Source of the DNA: Cephalotus follicularis
Taxonomy: Eukaryota > Streptophyta > Magnoliopsida > Oxalidales > Cephalotaceae
NCBI GenBank assembly: GCA_001972305.1
Contig: BDDD01000311.1
Span: forward strand, 310,001-374,000
DNA length: 64,000 nt
Direction: 5' to 3'
Made by a program: the position numbers and the translations under genes. Shown here piece after piece: positions 22,640-35,476 of this stretch; position 1 is the stretch's first letter; each line of letters starts with the position of its first letter. The notes under the pieces were generated by a model that saw nothing but the letters and a program-made list of their open reading frames with translations, was not told the DNA's origin and made no database searches.

Positions 22640-24480
22640 GTATTGCAACCAAATGAGATAAGTTGATACTTCAAGTAGCGTGGAAGGACGAATACAAGTT
22701 TTTAAGTCTATGATGACTTATTGTCATGTCCAACCCAAAAAAATGCTTACGCAGAGGAGAAGTATTTAAATATTTTTAGTGGAAAAGCTCTTTATACTTA
22801 ACTAATATGGGATAAGTTGATACTTGAGCAATGCTTGTCCTCATGTGCAACTTGGACAAACAAATCTTGAGCTCATACAGAAAATCGTATCAGACTCCTT
22901 ACACATGTATGTGAACAAACAAATAATGGGCTCGCATTGTATCGGACAATCCGGTCTATACGAGTGAACATATATTCCATTAATATATGCACGTCATGTC
23001 ATGTCATGTGCTTGCCAATTGCAATCCACTATTCATATAGGATCGTCCCATATTGATGTATATGCAATAGGACCTATCCATACAAACATATTCATATATC
23101 TATCAGACAATTCGTACCATATGTGTGAGCATACTTACATATACCTATAGAGCTTAATGACCTCTTGTACATAACTGTGTTCTAGTTGCCCATTGATTAG
23201 TCCATGTGCGCTTCCTAGTTGTTAGTGGATTGGTCCACAAGAACTCAACTAGGTCAAGTTGTCGGTGGATTAATCCATAGGAGCTTAACTAGTACACGAG
23301 GAATCAACCTGTGTTAGAAAAGTGTCAATTAAGGAGTAACTATATGTAGCCAGAGGGATCAGTTGAACAAGTTGTTCAACGCCTAACATTCTGCATTAGA
23401 AGTTACTAATGACATAACTCTAATAGGTTCAAACAACACCGATGCCATGCCAAGTAAAGTTATCGTTTTTGCACTAATACGTGTAGAAAACCGCTCAAAT
23501 TGATCGAAGATCGATCCATGATCGATTCATGTTTAAAACTGTGTTAAACTCTTTTCAAAACCGTATAAGGAAGCACCCCAAAAAATCCATTTGAAAATGT
23601 CTAGTTAAAACCCATGAATCAAACTTCACAAGAAGAAGCAGGGAAAATGCGTCGATGCTTTTCAATGAATCATCAAGTCTGGGAGGAGCAACACAAAAAA
23701 GTGCCAATGCTCTTTGAACAAAGCATCAACATCTTTCTATGCCACACTCACAGTGGAAATTTTCATAGGCATCGATGCCTTCAAAAAGATAACATTGACA
23801 CTTTCAACAATTGCATCGACGCTCAAAGGAAGTGCATCGATGCTTTTGGGTCTAGAACTTAAGGGAAGAAAATGGTATGGCATCGATGCTTATGGGGAAA
23901 ACACCGACGTTGTTCCTCGAATAGCGTCGACGCATGTTCTTGGCATAAGGAAGAACCCAGCTCGCCATTTTCAAAACCTTAAGCTCCAAACTCAATCTCA
24001 GTCCATTTAAGTCCAAAAAATTGTCATTGAACACTTTAGGCAAGTCTAATAAACGTCTTTAAAGCCATTTTAACTTCCCTTGATCCATTAAAACTCAGTT
24101 TACCAAGATTAGTCCTTAAACCCTAAAAGTCTTAACCTAAGCTTACACAATTTCCAATTCAATCCATCAAATAGTCCATACTTCATCAATTCATGCATAT
24201 AAAAAGGTATATGCAATTAGTGTAGCTATAGACCGTGAATCCATGGTACAATTTAAGATAAAGATATTCTACCAATTGCTAGAAGCTTGTTCTTAGATCA
24301 AAGGTTGAAGAAAAATGGATGAACTCAAGCTCAATCCTACTTGCAATCTTCAATCCAAGCTTAATAAATCAGTTGCAAGCAAGAAATGATCTCCTCCCCT
24401 TTGATTTGGTAGATTGTAAACAATGACAATTTAAGAGTTTTGTGAGGTTTGTTTGTGAGTGAGTGAGTGAGTGAGGAAAT
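22640..24480 (-). mobile_element. eroded LTR-like region ('E')
   Basis: The order resembles LTR A read in the same direction: oligopyrimidine-poor spacer, a GCGTCGACGC motif cluster (23645-23935), then AT-rich DNA with TATA-like TATAAAAAGG near 24199. No clean termini or target duplication were found, so limits are rough and it may be several pieces. A (GTGA)n tract lies at about 24450-24475. Confidence 0.35.
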
Positions 24481-24659
24481 GATAAACTTGTCTTTGTGCA
24501 TTATTTTCATATATTTTAATATCTAATATTTGCTCATTTATTGTTATTATTATTAATCATGTTTTAAATAGTTATTGTTTAATTCAAATTAAAACAGATC
24601 TACAAAAAAGAAAAAGAAAAAAGAAATAAAGAAAAGTTAATCTTGAAAACTCAGAAAAA

Positions 24660-25925
24660 TATTGAATATAGGTGTTGCTGCGTTCACAAAACTATTTTGA
24701 GTACTTTTTATTTGTAGATTGATTTATTTGGAAATGAAAAAAGGATACATAACTGAAACAACAAGAAAACACGTAAAAAATTTGGACTAAATGCTAGACG
24801 GTGCACTATGGGCTTTTGATGGCGCACCGGTACCAAGAAAATAAAATAAATAAATAAATAAACGAAATAGAAGAAAAAATTACATTGCATAAAGTGAATT
24901 GTGGGGCCTTTGCTTTTGTTTTTACTTTCTACACTTGCACGGGAAAGCAAAGCCCAAATCTTTGGTCAATTTAAAGATTACAAAACGTTGCCCTCCCATG
25001 CATTAGGGTTTCATATATATACAAGCCTATGATGTGGAGAGCTTGTTGTGCCGAATTGGAGAGAAGAAAAAAAAAAGGAAGCAACCTGCATTGTGAGTGC
25101 CGTATGGGAGACTGACGCACAGAAGCCGGGCGGCCACTCTTGATTGTTCTATGTAGTTTTTTTTGTTTTATTTATATGAATAGATTAGATTATTTTGTTT
25201 TATTTATTTTTATTATGAACTAATATTTTTATCAAGGTTATGATATAACCTAATGATGATGATGATGATAATTTACTCTAAATAAAATTATTTATCATAA
25301 TTGATTGTTTCATTGTTGAGTGCTCATCATTGTGCTTAATGTTTTAAGGCATCTGGTCAATGAATAATTGATTTAATGATTATATTGAGACGGAGAGGTG
25401 ATATATAGTACATGCTTCTTGGGATGAATGCATGAATTGCATGTAATCAGATATGTGTTCCGTGATTTTTGCAAACGTGTGTAAAATTTCATAGATGTGT
25501 CTTTTTATATTTAAATTCAGGTAAAGATAATTTCAATTTTATTCGAGAGAATTCTATTGGATAAGTTAGGGAGCTTCGTTTGCCAACATATATAATCAAT
25601 TGTGATCAATATGACTTTAAAAGAATTATTTTAGATTCATGATGGTGAAATCAGATGTCTTAACTCTTTCTTATATTAGTTTTATTTTAATTCATTATCT
25701 TTTCTAGTTTAAATTTTCCATTATCTTTTCTAGTTTAATTTTTCATTATAATTTTAATATTATTTTCAACTTATTTTTTAGATAAAATAAAAGTTAACAA
25801 ATTTTCGTACTTGATTAATTAACAATTTTCGTGGGACGATACTTTTCTTATCACTTTATTATTCGTATGATTTCGTATACTTGCGAAAACACCGATCAGG
25901 AAACGAGAGTGTGGGTGAGGATTTT
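24660..25925 (+). mobile_element. possible gypsy LTR remnant (Athila/Tat-like end)
   Basis: A TATA-like TCATATATATACAAGCC lies at about 25010-25026, followed by a purine-rich leader. The 3' part has TTTTCGTGGGACGATAC and CGTATACTTGCGAAAACACC (about 25827-25893). These resemble the 'cgtgggatcgac ... acttgcga' end of Athila/Tat-type LTRs. No coding region follows. Family is an inference from short blocks. Confidence 0.35.
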
Positions 25926-26819
25926 ATAAATATTGAGCTCAATAAAAATACCTTTATACTTATTAAAGCTCGTAAACACTCACAATAATGCCTATGAGTT
26001 ATTTAATATCTCAATCATCAGTCAGATAAATATACGAGCCAATATGCATATTGTCTATACCATAAATAAATATGACGCAATAAATGCTAAAAAGAAATAT
26101 TGGATTCCGGTATCTACACTTGATGATTTGAGTTTGCTGATCTTCAAGGCTCATTGCCATGTGGATGGCTTGATCTTAGCAGAAGATGGTTTTCTCTAAA
26201 TCGAATTTGAGGTCATGGTCTTTGTTGGTGACGGATGGGCAATATAGAGAAATGTAGAACTTTGGGAGTTCACTACAAGGAAAAGGCTCATATGCATAGT
26301 GTGCTCGCATATGAAGAAAACTTGCTCACTTATAAATATAAGTAGACGCAAACCCCGCTCGCATCTACACTCGCATAAAATCTACTAGCATATATTATAT
26401 TCATGAACGCCTGCAAATAGCGCTCGTGTATATTGATCTCATAAGCGAGCGCATAGTGCGCTCGTTGATATAAGAAGCGCTCGCATAAAATGTTCTACTG
26501 GGATTGTAAACTGGTGTTCACATTTAATATTTGTGAGCACCAATGCTCTCGGAATTATCTTATCAAAAAAAAATTATGGGTATTCTAGATCAACTAATAA
26601 CAAAAAAAAAAAACAAAATTAACACTAAAATCATCAATAACATCAATAAAATATGAAACGAACATAAAAATATATTACAATATTCTCATTAACAAACAAA
26701 CATATAATTAAATATGTTACGTACTCGTAATAACAAAAAAATATCCAATGTGCACAAATATAAAGAAAATAACTAGTAAAGAGTTTCGTAGTCAGCATAG
26801 TAATCATCATCACTGTATG

Positions 26820-26922
26820 CATGTCGATGATCACCACCATCACCATCATTACCATCCCCATCCCCATAACCATAACCATCACATCACCACCACCACCACC
26901 ACCATTATCATCATCCTAGGGC
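26820..26922 (+). repeat. (CAT/CAC)n low-complexity tract
   Basis: Imperfect CAT/CAC/CCAT repeat inside the CACTA remnant. It creates a His-rich ORF on the plus strand and a Met/Val-rich one on the minus strand. Neither is considered real. Confidence 0.8.
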
Positions 26923-28519
26923 GGCTGAAGATAAGGCAGCCGACCAATCCTGACCATCTCCTCTATCACAACCATTATCTCTCTCTGAAACATGGGATTA
27001 GAGCGATTAACTGGCGGCTGAGAGACTGGTGGTGGCTGAATCGAAGAACAAGCTAGCTGAGAGGAAGGCAGAAGCATGTGCGCACCCTTGATCATCCCCT
27101 TTTTCGGACCACCCGTAACCTTGGCCATAAGGGTCGGGTATAACTCCGAGAGGGAGAGGGTGGTATGGGAAGAGGAGCCACCTCCAGCAGTAGTCTGACA
27201 AGAAGCGGCTATAGCTGTCTTGCTCGTTCTCATAGTCCACTTGTAAAGTATAATTAGATAAGAATAAAATTATAATTAATTAATAACTTGATCAATTAAA
27301 GTTTGTTAACTACTGCAATTTGTTTCACATCTTCCCAAGTATGTCCTTGGGCACTCTTTGCAGTATGGGTCTCCTCAAAAAACTGGGAGGGTGTCATACT
27401 CTTCACCTTCTACAAAAATAAAATCCCAAGTTAGTAATATTTCAAGAAAAAAAAACTAACTCTTAAAATTTTAAGAAATTTTGACATGTAGTATCCGTTT
27501 ATCGGACCTATCACAAGTTTACAAACATGCCAAGCAAAAATACAGTTCATAATATCCCAATTTCCTCAGTTATGTTGTACACTCCAATTTCTTATGCCTA
27601 TATTGAGAATTTGTAATAAATTACTTGAACTTGAGCATGCATATCATATGTAGAATTCAAATTATTCAAAGTTCAATAACATGCATTCTATCACAAAAAG
27701 GCCCATGCTGCAAGACATGGCTCATAATGCAAACATCTAACTTTGTATCCGTTCAATGATCTCAATACCACAACCACAGATTCATTGACACATATTTCCA
27801 GTTGAATTTATACTAATTCAACTAAACTAATTAATTTTAACTAAATTAAACATAAAACACAACTTATGAAAACATAGTTTAAACATATCGCCATGTCCCA
27901 TGCCTTCCTCATAGGCACCCTGCCTCCAGTGTACAACATATGTTTGTTGCTCTGACAATTGGTCTTCATTGTTGACGATACTTTATGCCATTCAGGCGTC
28001 AACCACCTACCAAGAAAAAGATACAACTAGTGGTTATATGCCAATTTTCATATATTTTAATAATATATTATGGTTTGTCAATCACCTATCAACCAATACC
28101 TCCCTACGTGGCTTTGCAATCCATTGAGGCTTGTACTGTTTCGTGCTCTCTCATCAAGCCGCCCCCCTACACTGTACGTACTATCACATCCGTCCTAGCC
28201 CTATTCAACCACTAAGGGTAGTTCTTCTGCAAGTAACCCTCTATCGCCGCCCGGGCCTGCTAAAGCTCTGCTCCTTCACCACGGTCATAGTAGCTTTGCA
28301 TTTACAATACAAGTTTATGTGATAATAGAATAAAAAATGAATATGATAAAAGAAACAATGAACTAAGTTTATATATCTCTCCTGAAAAGCCTGCCACACG
28401 AAGTCCTTGTTCATCTGTGGCCATTCTGACCAATAAGCCCAAGGAGCAGAGATGTGACCCTGCACGATTTTGGCAAGGGTTGCCTTCACCTTCTCATCTC
28501 CAATAGCCCGGTAAAACAT
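26916..28519 (-). pseudogene. plant En/Spm (Ptta-type) transposase-like gene, decayed
   Basis: Minus-strand pieces in order: KIVQGHISAPWAYWSEWPQ and VWQAFQERY (about 28360-28510); QARAAIEGYLQKNYP region with internal stops (about 28200-28280); WLTPEWHKVSSTMKTNCQSN then GGRVPMRKAW (about 27900-28010); MTPSQFFEETHTAKSAQG and GHTWEDV (about 27330-27410); and a Pro/Ser-rich tail (26916-27233). The W..W spacing, the 'NR.../tGG' block and 'F..THT.K' follow the Ptta/En/Spm plant transposase-like family, usually spliced from several exons. In-frame stops show it is dead. Exon limits are not certain. Confidence 0.6.
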
Positions 28520-28520
28520 G

Positions 28521-30099
28521 ACATAAAATAATTATTGGCTTATTGATGTTGTGGCATCGGTTAACAAAGTGATCTATAGAAAGAATTTGCAAGAGAGAGA
28601 GTGTGAAAAATAAAAGAAAGATGTTGATGCTAAAATTCATCAACAATGAATTTGTATTGTACCATTTTCTGAGGCTGAACTGAGATTGGTTGTTGAGTGG
28701 TCTGCTACGGCCGAGATTGACGTGAAATCAAAGAGAGATGGTCAAAAAGTAGTACTGGAGTGATCTTCGGGACTACCCTCCGACAATCAAGTCAAGTTTG
28801 TCATGAGGTGGGTGTTTGAGTGCTTTTGTTGTGCTGGCCGAGTTGTTTTATGCCTTGGCCGACATGGTTATGGTGAGTGTGCTAAGGTGTTTTAGAGAGT
28901 TGTAAAGAGAGACTAACCCCTTAATGTAGAAGGAGAGGTGATGCCACAAGGTCGGATATACCCATGCCAACTGTCTTCTGAGTAGGGATCCCCGGGTAAT
29001 TTCTCTTGAGGTAAATATCTACACTTTACCCTAGGAGCTGCCTACTGTGCCAGAGCCATCAGATCCACTTGATTGGCCATCATGTCCATTAAATGAGGTG
29101 GTTGGATAAGCTCATAGTATGTCAGCGAAGTCGTACCTGAGATGACAAAGAGTGTCTAACTTGAATCTCTTCTCGGCTAGATGATCTTGGCTTGGATGAG
29201 ATGTATGATCTCAACTAGATGATCTCGACTCGGATGAGATGTATGATCTTGGCTGAGATGAGGTGTATGATCTCGGCTGAGCCATCAAAGTAGACCTGAA
29301 ACTGACTTATTCCTATCATGTCATCCCAAGAAGGCAACATTTCCTTATTCTGATCATATACGTGGCTCAACAATAGGATGAACAATCCACTCATCCTCAA
29401 CAAAAGAATTAAGTGAGAGAAAGAATTGGGATAGGGTTAGTAAGTTTTTATAAGAGGGTATAATGGAAAAGTAAAAAAGTAAAATGAAAAATAAACAACA
29501 TAGGGGTTTTATAATATTTAAAAATAGAGGGACCAAAATGTTAACACGTTTAAACCTCATTGATTTTTAGTAATATTCCCTAAAACAGTGGGCAAACACA
29601 TGGCTAATTAATTTAACTATCAAATTAAGTATTCCTTACTCTAATTAACATAAGTGACCTCTTGAATTTACTCTATCACAATCGTGCGCCACTTCTCCAT
29701 TTGCTTATGAAAAAGTTGAGAGCCAATGACATTTTTATTGCTTGAATTCAACGCTCAATTTTTTTTTTGTCTTTTAAGGTTATTTGTCTTCATGCCTTGT
29801 AGTTGCAAATTATGCAACACTATTAAGTATAAGTGCGATATTATCATAATTGAGATGAAAAATATTATTGATGATTTTTAAAAACATCATAAATGATTTT
29901 TTTTTAGTTTTAATATTAAATTATAAATGATGATTTATTACCTCACTCGTGATCATTTATGATACCACCTCAATTACTGGTTATATTTGTTTGTTTGCCA
30001 TTTTGAATTAAAATGGAAATTATCCATAAAAGAAAGAATTCAACAATCGTGGCTAGTCCATATAAATCTTTATCAACTCTAAGCTTCTTTATTGATAGA
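28521..30099. other. intergenic, repeat-derived
   Basis: No gene recognised. 29175-29290 is a short degenerate tandem repeat of GATCTCGGCT...GGATGAGATGTAT-type units of about 25-40 bp. 29800-29970 has loose inverted similarity (ATAATTGAGATG against CACCTCAATTA) that could be an old MITE, but the ends are unclear. Confidence 0.45.
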
Positions 30100-32416
30100 T
30101 GTAACACCCTGCGCCCGGATGACGGACACGTGACATTACTCTCAATCCAATATACAAAACAATGGTCGGGACTAACAGTATAAAAATGCGAAAAACTAAA
30201 AACTTTACAATACATCTTAAAATGCGGAAGATACAATATAGTTCTCTTGCAACACAAAACAATAATCCATCAATACGATACAATATGATACTAATTATCA
30301 ATCCTTTCAACACAATTTACAATACAAGCTTTGCCAAAACAAAACGGTCATGTGGTCAAATCGAATCTTCAATTCTTCTGTCTGCTGCTACTTGATGTCC
30401 TACCTGTGCCACACAAGAATGTACACACAGCCCCATCCCAAAGGATGGGGTTAGCCACAAGGCTAAGCAGAACCCCCATGCAACATGTATACATGTACAA
30501 TGTACAATATCCATGGTAAATTATACAATATCAATGTGCTGTGTACAATATCAATGCATGATATGGTAAATGCAGCCATACAATTTGCGATATGACTATC
30601 CATATGACACTGGCCCATATCAGAACATATGGATAGGATCTATAACAATCAATCAAAGGCAAACACTCAGTGGTTGTGTATAAAACACACAATCAATCAA
30701 TCATATTCTATAGAGCATACGACCTCGGGTCAATACAATGTCAATCAATGACAATGATCAATCCCACGGAAGGTAGTCTTTCGAAAAGGGTGGGAGATCT
30801 ATCTACTTATCTCAGACTGATCAGGTCTGGGACTCATATATCTTCCAGCCTATGGCTAGGTCAATGCAATATCGATGAGCATCAACCGTCGGTGAGCTTC
30901 AATCGTCGGGGAGCTACGGCCCTCAGGGAGCATCAATCATCAATCAATCAATACTGCTCGTCAGCAGGTTAATACAATAAATGAAACGATCGACGAAATA
31001 GGTGGACAAAGTCAACAACCTAACATGCCGATGCGAGTCATAAGGTCACTCTATAGGATCCATACAATACAATCAATCTGTCACTATGATGCCAATAAGT
31101 GGTGATGTCTAATGGATAAATGAGAATGTGCATCTAACGTTCCGAACTTAGATTCACGACACCTATGGCTCAAGCAATCAATCCATATGTCAATACAATC
31201 ATTGAAAACTATTGAAAACTTTTTTCAAACGCTTGAATACCTCAAGTGAAGCTCCGGTCAAGCGACGATGTGAAAAGAAGTTGAAAACTAGCTTTAAAAC
31301 ATCAATTTTCCAAATCAGGGCGTTAGGCGTTGACGCTATGGCCATACGCATCGACGCTTAACATTTACTTTCAATAATAGGTTGATGGGCGTCAACGCCT
31401 TTGGCAGAAGGCGTCGACGCGCATCACATTTCTTTAAACCAGTGAGTTAGGCATTGACATCCTTGGATCAAGGCGTTGAAGGGTAAACAAAAAATGTCGA
31501 CACTGAGATGGCTTATATGATTTATGTTGATGTCTAACCAGGGAGAAAGAAATCCCAAGTCGTACGCGTCAACGCCAAAGATATATGTTACGTCTAATAA
31601 ACCTCCGTAAAACAGTTCAAAAGCTTAAGGCGTTGACACCAATGGGCTAGGCGTCGATGTCTGTGCTGGGAAAAACCATTTTTCAACAAAAAATGAAGCC
31701 AATCTCATGTCAAATTCCAATTTAAAGCAATTCTTTGAAAACCAAGGGTTAAATCACTCCTTTAAGGTTAGTAAAACTTGTTACAACCTTCAATTTACAG
31801 TTCCAATCTTCCTGGATCAGTTAGATCAAAGATTCAATTTAAAAACCCTTATATCACAATTCAATACAACACAATCACTCAATCATTCAATTCAAGCAAT
31901 CAGTCAATCAAGTGATAAACAATTCAAGTAGATAAATCCTACCTAGAAATGGAGCTTCAATAGTTGAGCTACAAATCAATCAATCGGTTGGAAGCACTCA
32001 AGAACTAGCCGTTGCCTTGTTCAAGAAGAAAGGAGGTGAGACTTGCAATTGCCATTCACTGCTGGTGTGGCATCCAGAGCTGTTGGGGAAAGAGAAGGGC
32101 TGCTCGGCTGGGAGAGAGAGAGAAGGAGAAGGATAGAGGGAGAAGGAGAAGGAGAAATGGGAAAATGAGAGAATGAGGGAGAAATGGTTAAGTGTTGACT
32201 TATATAGTCAATCCAGCCAAATCTCTGAAACTTAGCCAAAAATACCCCAACTATACATGCATATGATCAATACTATAAGCAATAGGTATAGAAATACATC
32301 AAACCAAACATCACTCAAGGTCCAATACAATTCGACACAGTCCAATACAATTCAATACGGTATAATGTATGCATAAACAATGCTCAATAGTACAAAGGGG
32401 AATTCGGGTCGTTACA
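30100..32416 (-). mobile_element. solo LTR 'A1' (2317 bp), gypsy-type
   Basis: The minus strand starts TGTAACGACCCGAATTCCCC at 32416 and ends GGGCGCAGGGTGTTACA at 30100. A TATA-like GACTATATAAGTC lies at about 32195-32208, followed by a CT-rich leader. It is homologous along its length to LTR A2 (52976-55205), sharing the TGTAACACCC edge, the AATGGT..GGACTAACA block and the GAGATCTATCTAC block. A GCGTCGACGC cluster lies at 31320-31670. No internal domains flank it. The flanking 5-mers (ATAGA / CAAGA) match only in part, so an old insertion is likely. Confidence 0.8.
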
Positions 32417-32802
32417 CAAGATGATAAAAATACTTCAAATATTAGCAACATCCAAGAAAACATGCAAAAAATATTCCAGCACACTTAATCGACAAGGACA
32501 AACGTGTCTTGAAGTATTGGATCTATCCAAAACAATAATCCTGGTATTGCAAAATTACAACATGTTTCTTTTTCTTTTTTCTTATTTTCATTGTAACGCC
32601 TTTGACATAATAGGAAAGGAATTTTGGTTTGGATTATACTACAAGAAATATTTTATATATCACACTTCAATAGCAACAAGAGTACTTGAAAGATTAGCAG
32701 AGACGAAAAAAACAACACAATATTACAAGACACAGATGGTGCCAAGTGACAAGGAGTATTAAACATATTATTCCAAAGACATATAAATAACTTTGCATTA
32801 TC
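32417..32802. other. spacer between solo LTR A1 and UGT copy 2
   Basis: AT-rich. It should contain the 3' UTR of the downstream UGT gene (minus strand). The ORF at 32421-32762 has no family features. Confidence 0.5.
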
Positions 32803-35406
32803 CTAATTTCTAATAGATAGAAGCACTTGATTGATCATTGTCTCCAAATTCTTGTACGATGATCCATTGGGAGAGGCGGTGCTCTCTTCTGCCATTTTCT
32901 TCCACTCCATTGCTTTTTGCTTCATTTCCTCTCCCTTGTCACCTTCCATTAATTCTCTCACAAGGCTTTCAACTTCATCTCTCTTGACATCATTGTTTAT
33001 CTCCATCCCAATGCCCCATTCAGTGCAGCAGTATCTACAATTGGTTTGTTGCTCTGCAAAGAATGGCCAACAAATCATGGGAACTCCTCCACAAATACTT
33101 TCAATGGTAGAGTTCCACCCGCTATGCGTTAAGAACCCCCCAATTGCAGGGTGGTTTAGAACTTGTTCTTGAGGACACCAACTTGCTAATAAAGCTCTAT
33201 CTTTGGTGTCAGTCAAGAATTCAGGTGGTAGAATGGCTGAGTCACCAGAGACAAGATCAGGCCTAATGATCCACAAGAAGGTCTGTTTGCTATTTGCAAG
33301 ACCCCAAGCAAACTCAACAAGTTGGTAAGGAGTCATGACTGTGATGCTGCCAAAATTCACGTAAACAACGGAATTTGGCTTCATTGAGCCAAGCCATTCG
33401 AGGCATTCAGGTTCCTCCTTCCATAAATTTGACCCAAACTGCTTCAAATCTGTATTTGGGACTTGATTTAAGAGAAGTTGCAATGGACCAATGGAGTAGA
33501 TAGGAAGCAACATTGAAGAAAGTGCACTTAAAAATTGATACTCCATAGAATTAAAAGTATTTAGAATGATTGCAGAGGCCCTTTTGGCTCTTTCAGTCAC
33601 ATCCAAGATAAAATCTATCATAAGATCATCTTTGTCTGTAGTTCTAATAAAAGGTGGCATGTCCTTCAAACGAATACCTTTCATTCCCGGCAAGAAGTCT
33701 ATCACACTATCCAAATACCCATTTGTTAAATAACTTGCATCTGCAATTTAAAGAACAGAGAAAAAAAAAAAAGTAAACCATCAACAACAGACAACATTTT
33801 AAAAATTACTAAAAATGAAAGTCAAGTAATAATTGCACAACCTAATTGCATGCGTGATGAAAGAGATGCAGAAACATATGTATTCACTGGACTAGTGTAT
33901 CTTAACCTAAATTAATTGTCTTAGATACTTTAATTACAATCCATGTTAAAATTGATAATTTTACTCGTTAGACTTAAACCTCATTACTCGTCAGACTGAA
34001 TTCTCGTTGGACTTAAACTTTTATATCATTAACAGCTACACTGAATTCCAGTCACACGTAATGTCATCTCATTGAGTTTTTTATATTGTATGTTATACTT
34101 TAATTTAACAAATGATTGCAGGAGTTAATATTTTACAATAGAAGAATATTTCCCTCCATACCGGTTTAGAGGAGTTGCTCCACACACTTCACTATTTTAA
34201 GAATTTGTAGATATAATTTTATAAATCCAACCATTCAGCTTAATGTTCGATATATGTAGATCATCTGTACAAATTTTCAAGACAATTTGATAACTATAGA
34301 TACTATTTGCTTTTTGTATATTTATACAGAAAAATTCAAAAGATATAAAAAAATCACTGTGAAAGTCATATAACCGTTGAAATATCCTATATAAATGTAA
34401 AAAAATAGAATAGTTATAGATATTCAGTTGATTTAAAAATTTATAAAAGTAATATACCATAGAACATGAAATTGAACTGTTGAATTATTAAAATAATAAT
34501 ATAAAGTTATTGAAATAATAAAGAATATGGAGGAGCGTGGAGGGAAATAGTACTCTTCACGATAAGGGATACTTATACAAGTTAGGTAAAAAGGATACAT
34601 GACACTTATGTAGGTATTTTCAAGTCGACTATATACTCAATTTTTAAAGAAGTTTAAATAAATAAATAGCCAATCATATTATCGTCTCAATACGTGGGAT
34701 TAAACTATTAACATAGAGTCTCAACCGATTTAGTGAAAAGTCTAGTTTTGATAATTATGATCTAAAGTAAAATTGTTCAAAAGAATGACCATGCATAGTA
34801 TGGGAGGCCATCTTGATAACCTTGTTAATTTGGCTATCAAGCAGAATAAAGTAAAAACAAACAAACAACTGGATTGGAATGATAACTACCTTTGAGTGGT
34901 ACATAACCCTTCTCAATTAACTGGCGAACATGGACATACGCCAAAAAGCCACATGCACTGGTAGTCCAAAAGAGAACTTCAGGGATTCCTAGTTCTTCGG
35001 CTGCATCAAGAGTAAAGGTCATGATTCCATCCGAGATTATGCAAGTAACAGGAGGTACATTGGATGAAGATGTGTCATTAAGTCTTGAAAGGAGCTTTCT
35101 AAAGGGTGCCAAGCAAGTCTTTCTAGTGGATTCACATAAGGATGGTATGTCTTGTGTAGCATCAACATCAGTTGGGGGGAGGCCATCCGGAATGGTTTCG
35201 AATCGAAAAGATGAGAGGCCATTGAGAGAGTTAGCACCTCTGGATTTTAGCAATCGTCTGTGATTGAATTCTGAGTTGACGAAGGTGATGTGGAAGCCTT
35301 TGTGATGCAGTAGTTTTGCTAATTTTAGCATAGGATTTATGTGGCCTTGAGCTGGGAAAGGGATACACACCGCATGAGGCCTTTTACTCAAGATTGTTGA
35401 ACCCAT
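32803..35406 (-). CDS. UDP-glycosyltransferase, UGT85A-like (copy 2, two exons)
   Basis: Cytosolic family-1 glycosyltransferase, expected to transfer glucose from UDP-glucose to a small lipophilic alcohol or similar acceptor. Exon 1 is 34890-35406 and exon 2 is 32803-33740, giving 484 residues. Donor AAAG|GTAGTT and acceptor TTGCAG|ATGCAAG rebuild the family-typical junction [15 protein letters not shown], phase 1. I chose the ATG at 35406 ([14 protein letters not shown]) over one 21 codons upstream because it matches copy 1 and the family's N-terminus. His22 sits in FPAQGHINP and Asp126 in IISD. The PSPG box covers residues 360-403 with HSGWNS and [12 protein letters not shown], a usual UGT85A form. 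All key residues are present, so it is probably functional. The acceptor cannot be told from sequence. Confidence 0.96.
33741..34889 (-). other. intron of UGT copy 2 (1149 bp)
   Basis: Phase-1 GT...AG intron at the same codon position as in copy 1. It contains a MITE of about 420 bp (34140-34560). Confidence 0.88.
34140..34560. mobile_element. MITE in intron of UGT copy 2
   Basis: The left end GAAGAATATTTCCCTCCATA and the right end (reverse complement) AGAGTACTATTTCCCTCCAC form inverted repeats. The interior (TTTTATAAATCCAACCATTC, then ATGTAGATCATCTGTAC) matches the MITE B copies at 18213-18602 and about 19848-20232, so all belong to one family. No exact target duplication was fixed. Confidence 0.65.
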
Positions 35407-35476
35407 TCTCTTTGTATTTGTCCCAAACACAAAAGTGCTACTCTTTTCTCTTTTAAGAAGAAGACACAAAAGAATA

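Larger units (their letters stand above)
26270..28520 (-). mobile_element. CACTA (En/Spm) transposon remnant
   Basis: The plus-strand end CACTACAAGGAAAAGG at 26270 is a classic CACTA terminus. Next to it (26290-26500) is a subterminal array of GCTCGCATA-type motifs in both orientations, of the kind bound by the TnpA class of proteins. Inside, on the minus strand, lies a decayed plant transposase-like gene. GTTCTACTGGGA at about 26501 might be the other end of a separate short element. The far terminus past 28520 was not found. Confidence 0.6.

Noticed and set aside
26748-27056. His-rich plus-strand ORF that could look like a metal-binding protein
   Set aside because: It is produced by a CAT/CAC microsatellite inside the CACTA remnant.
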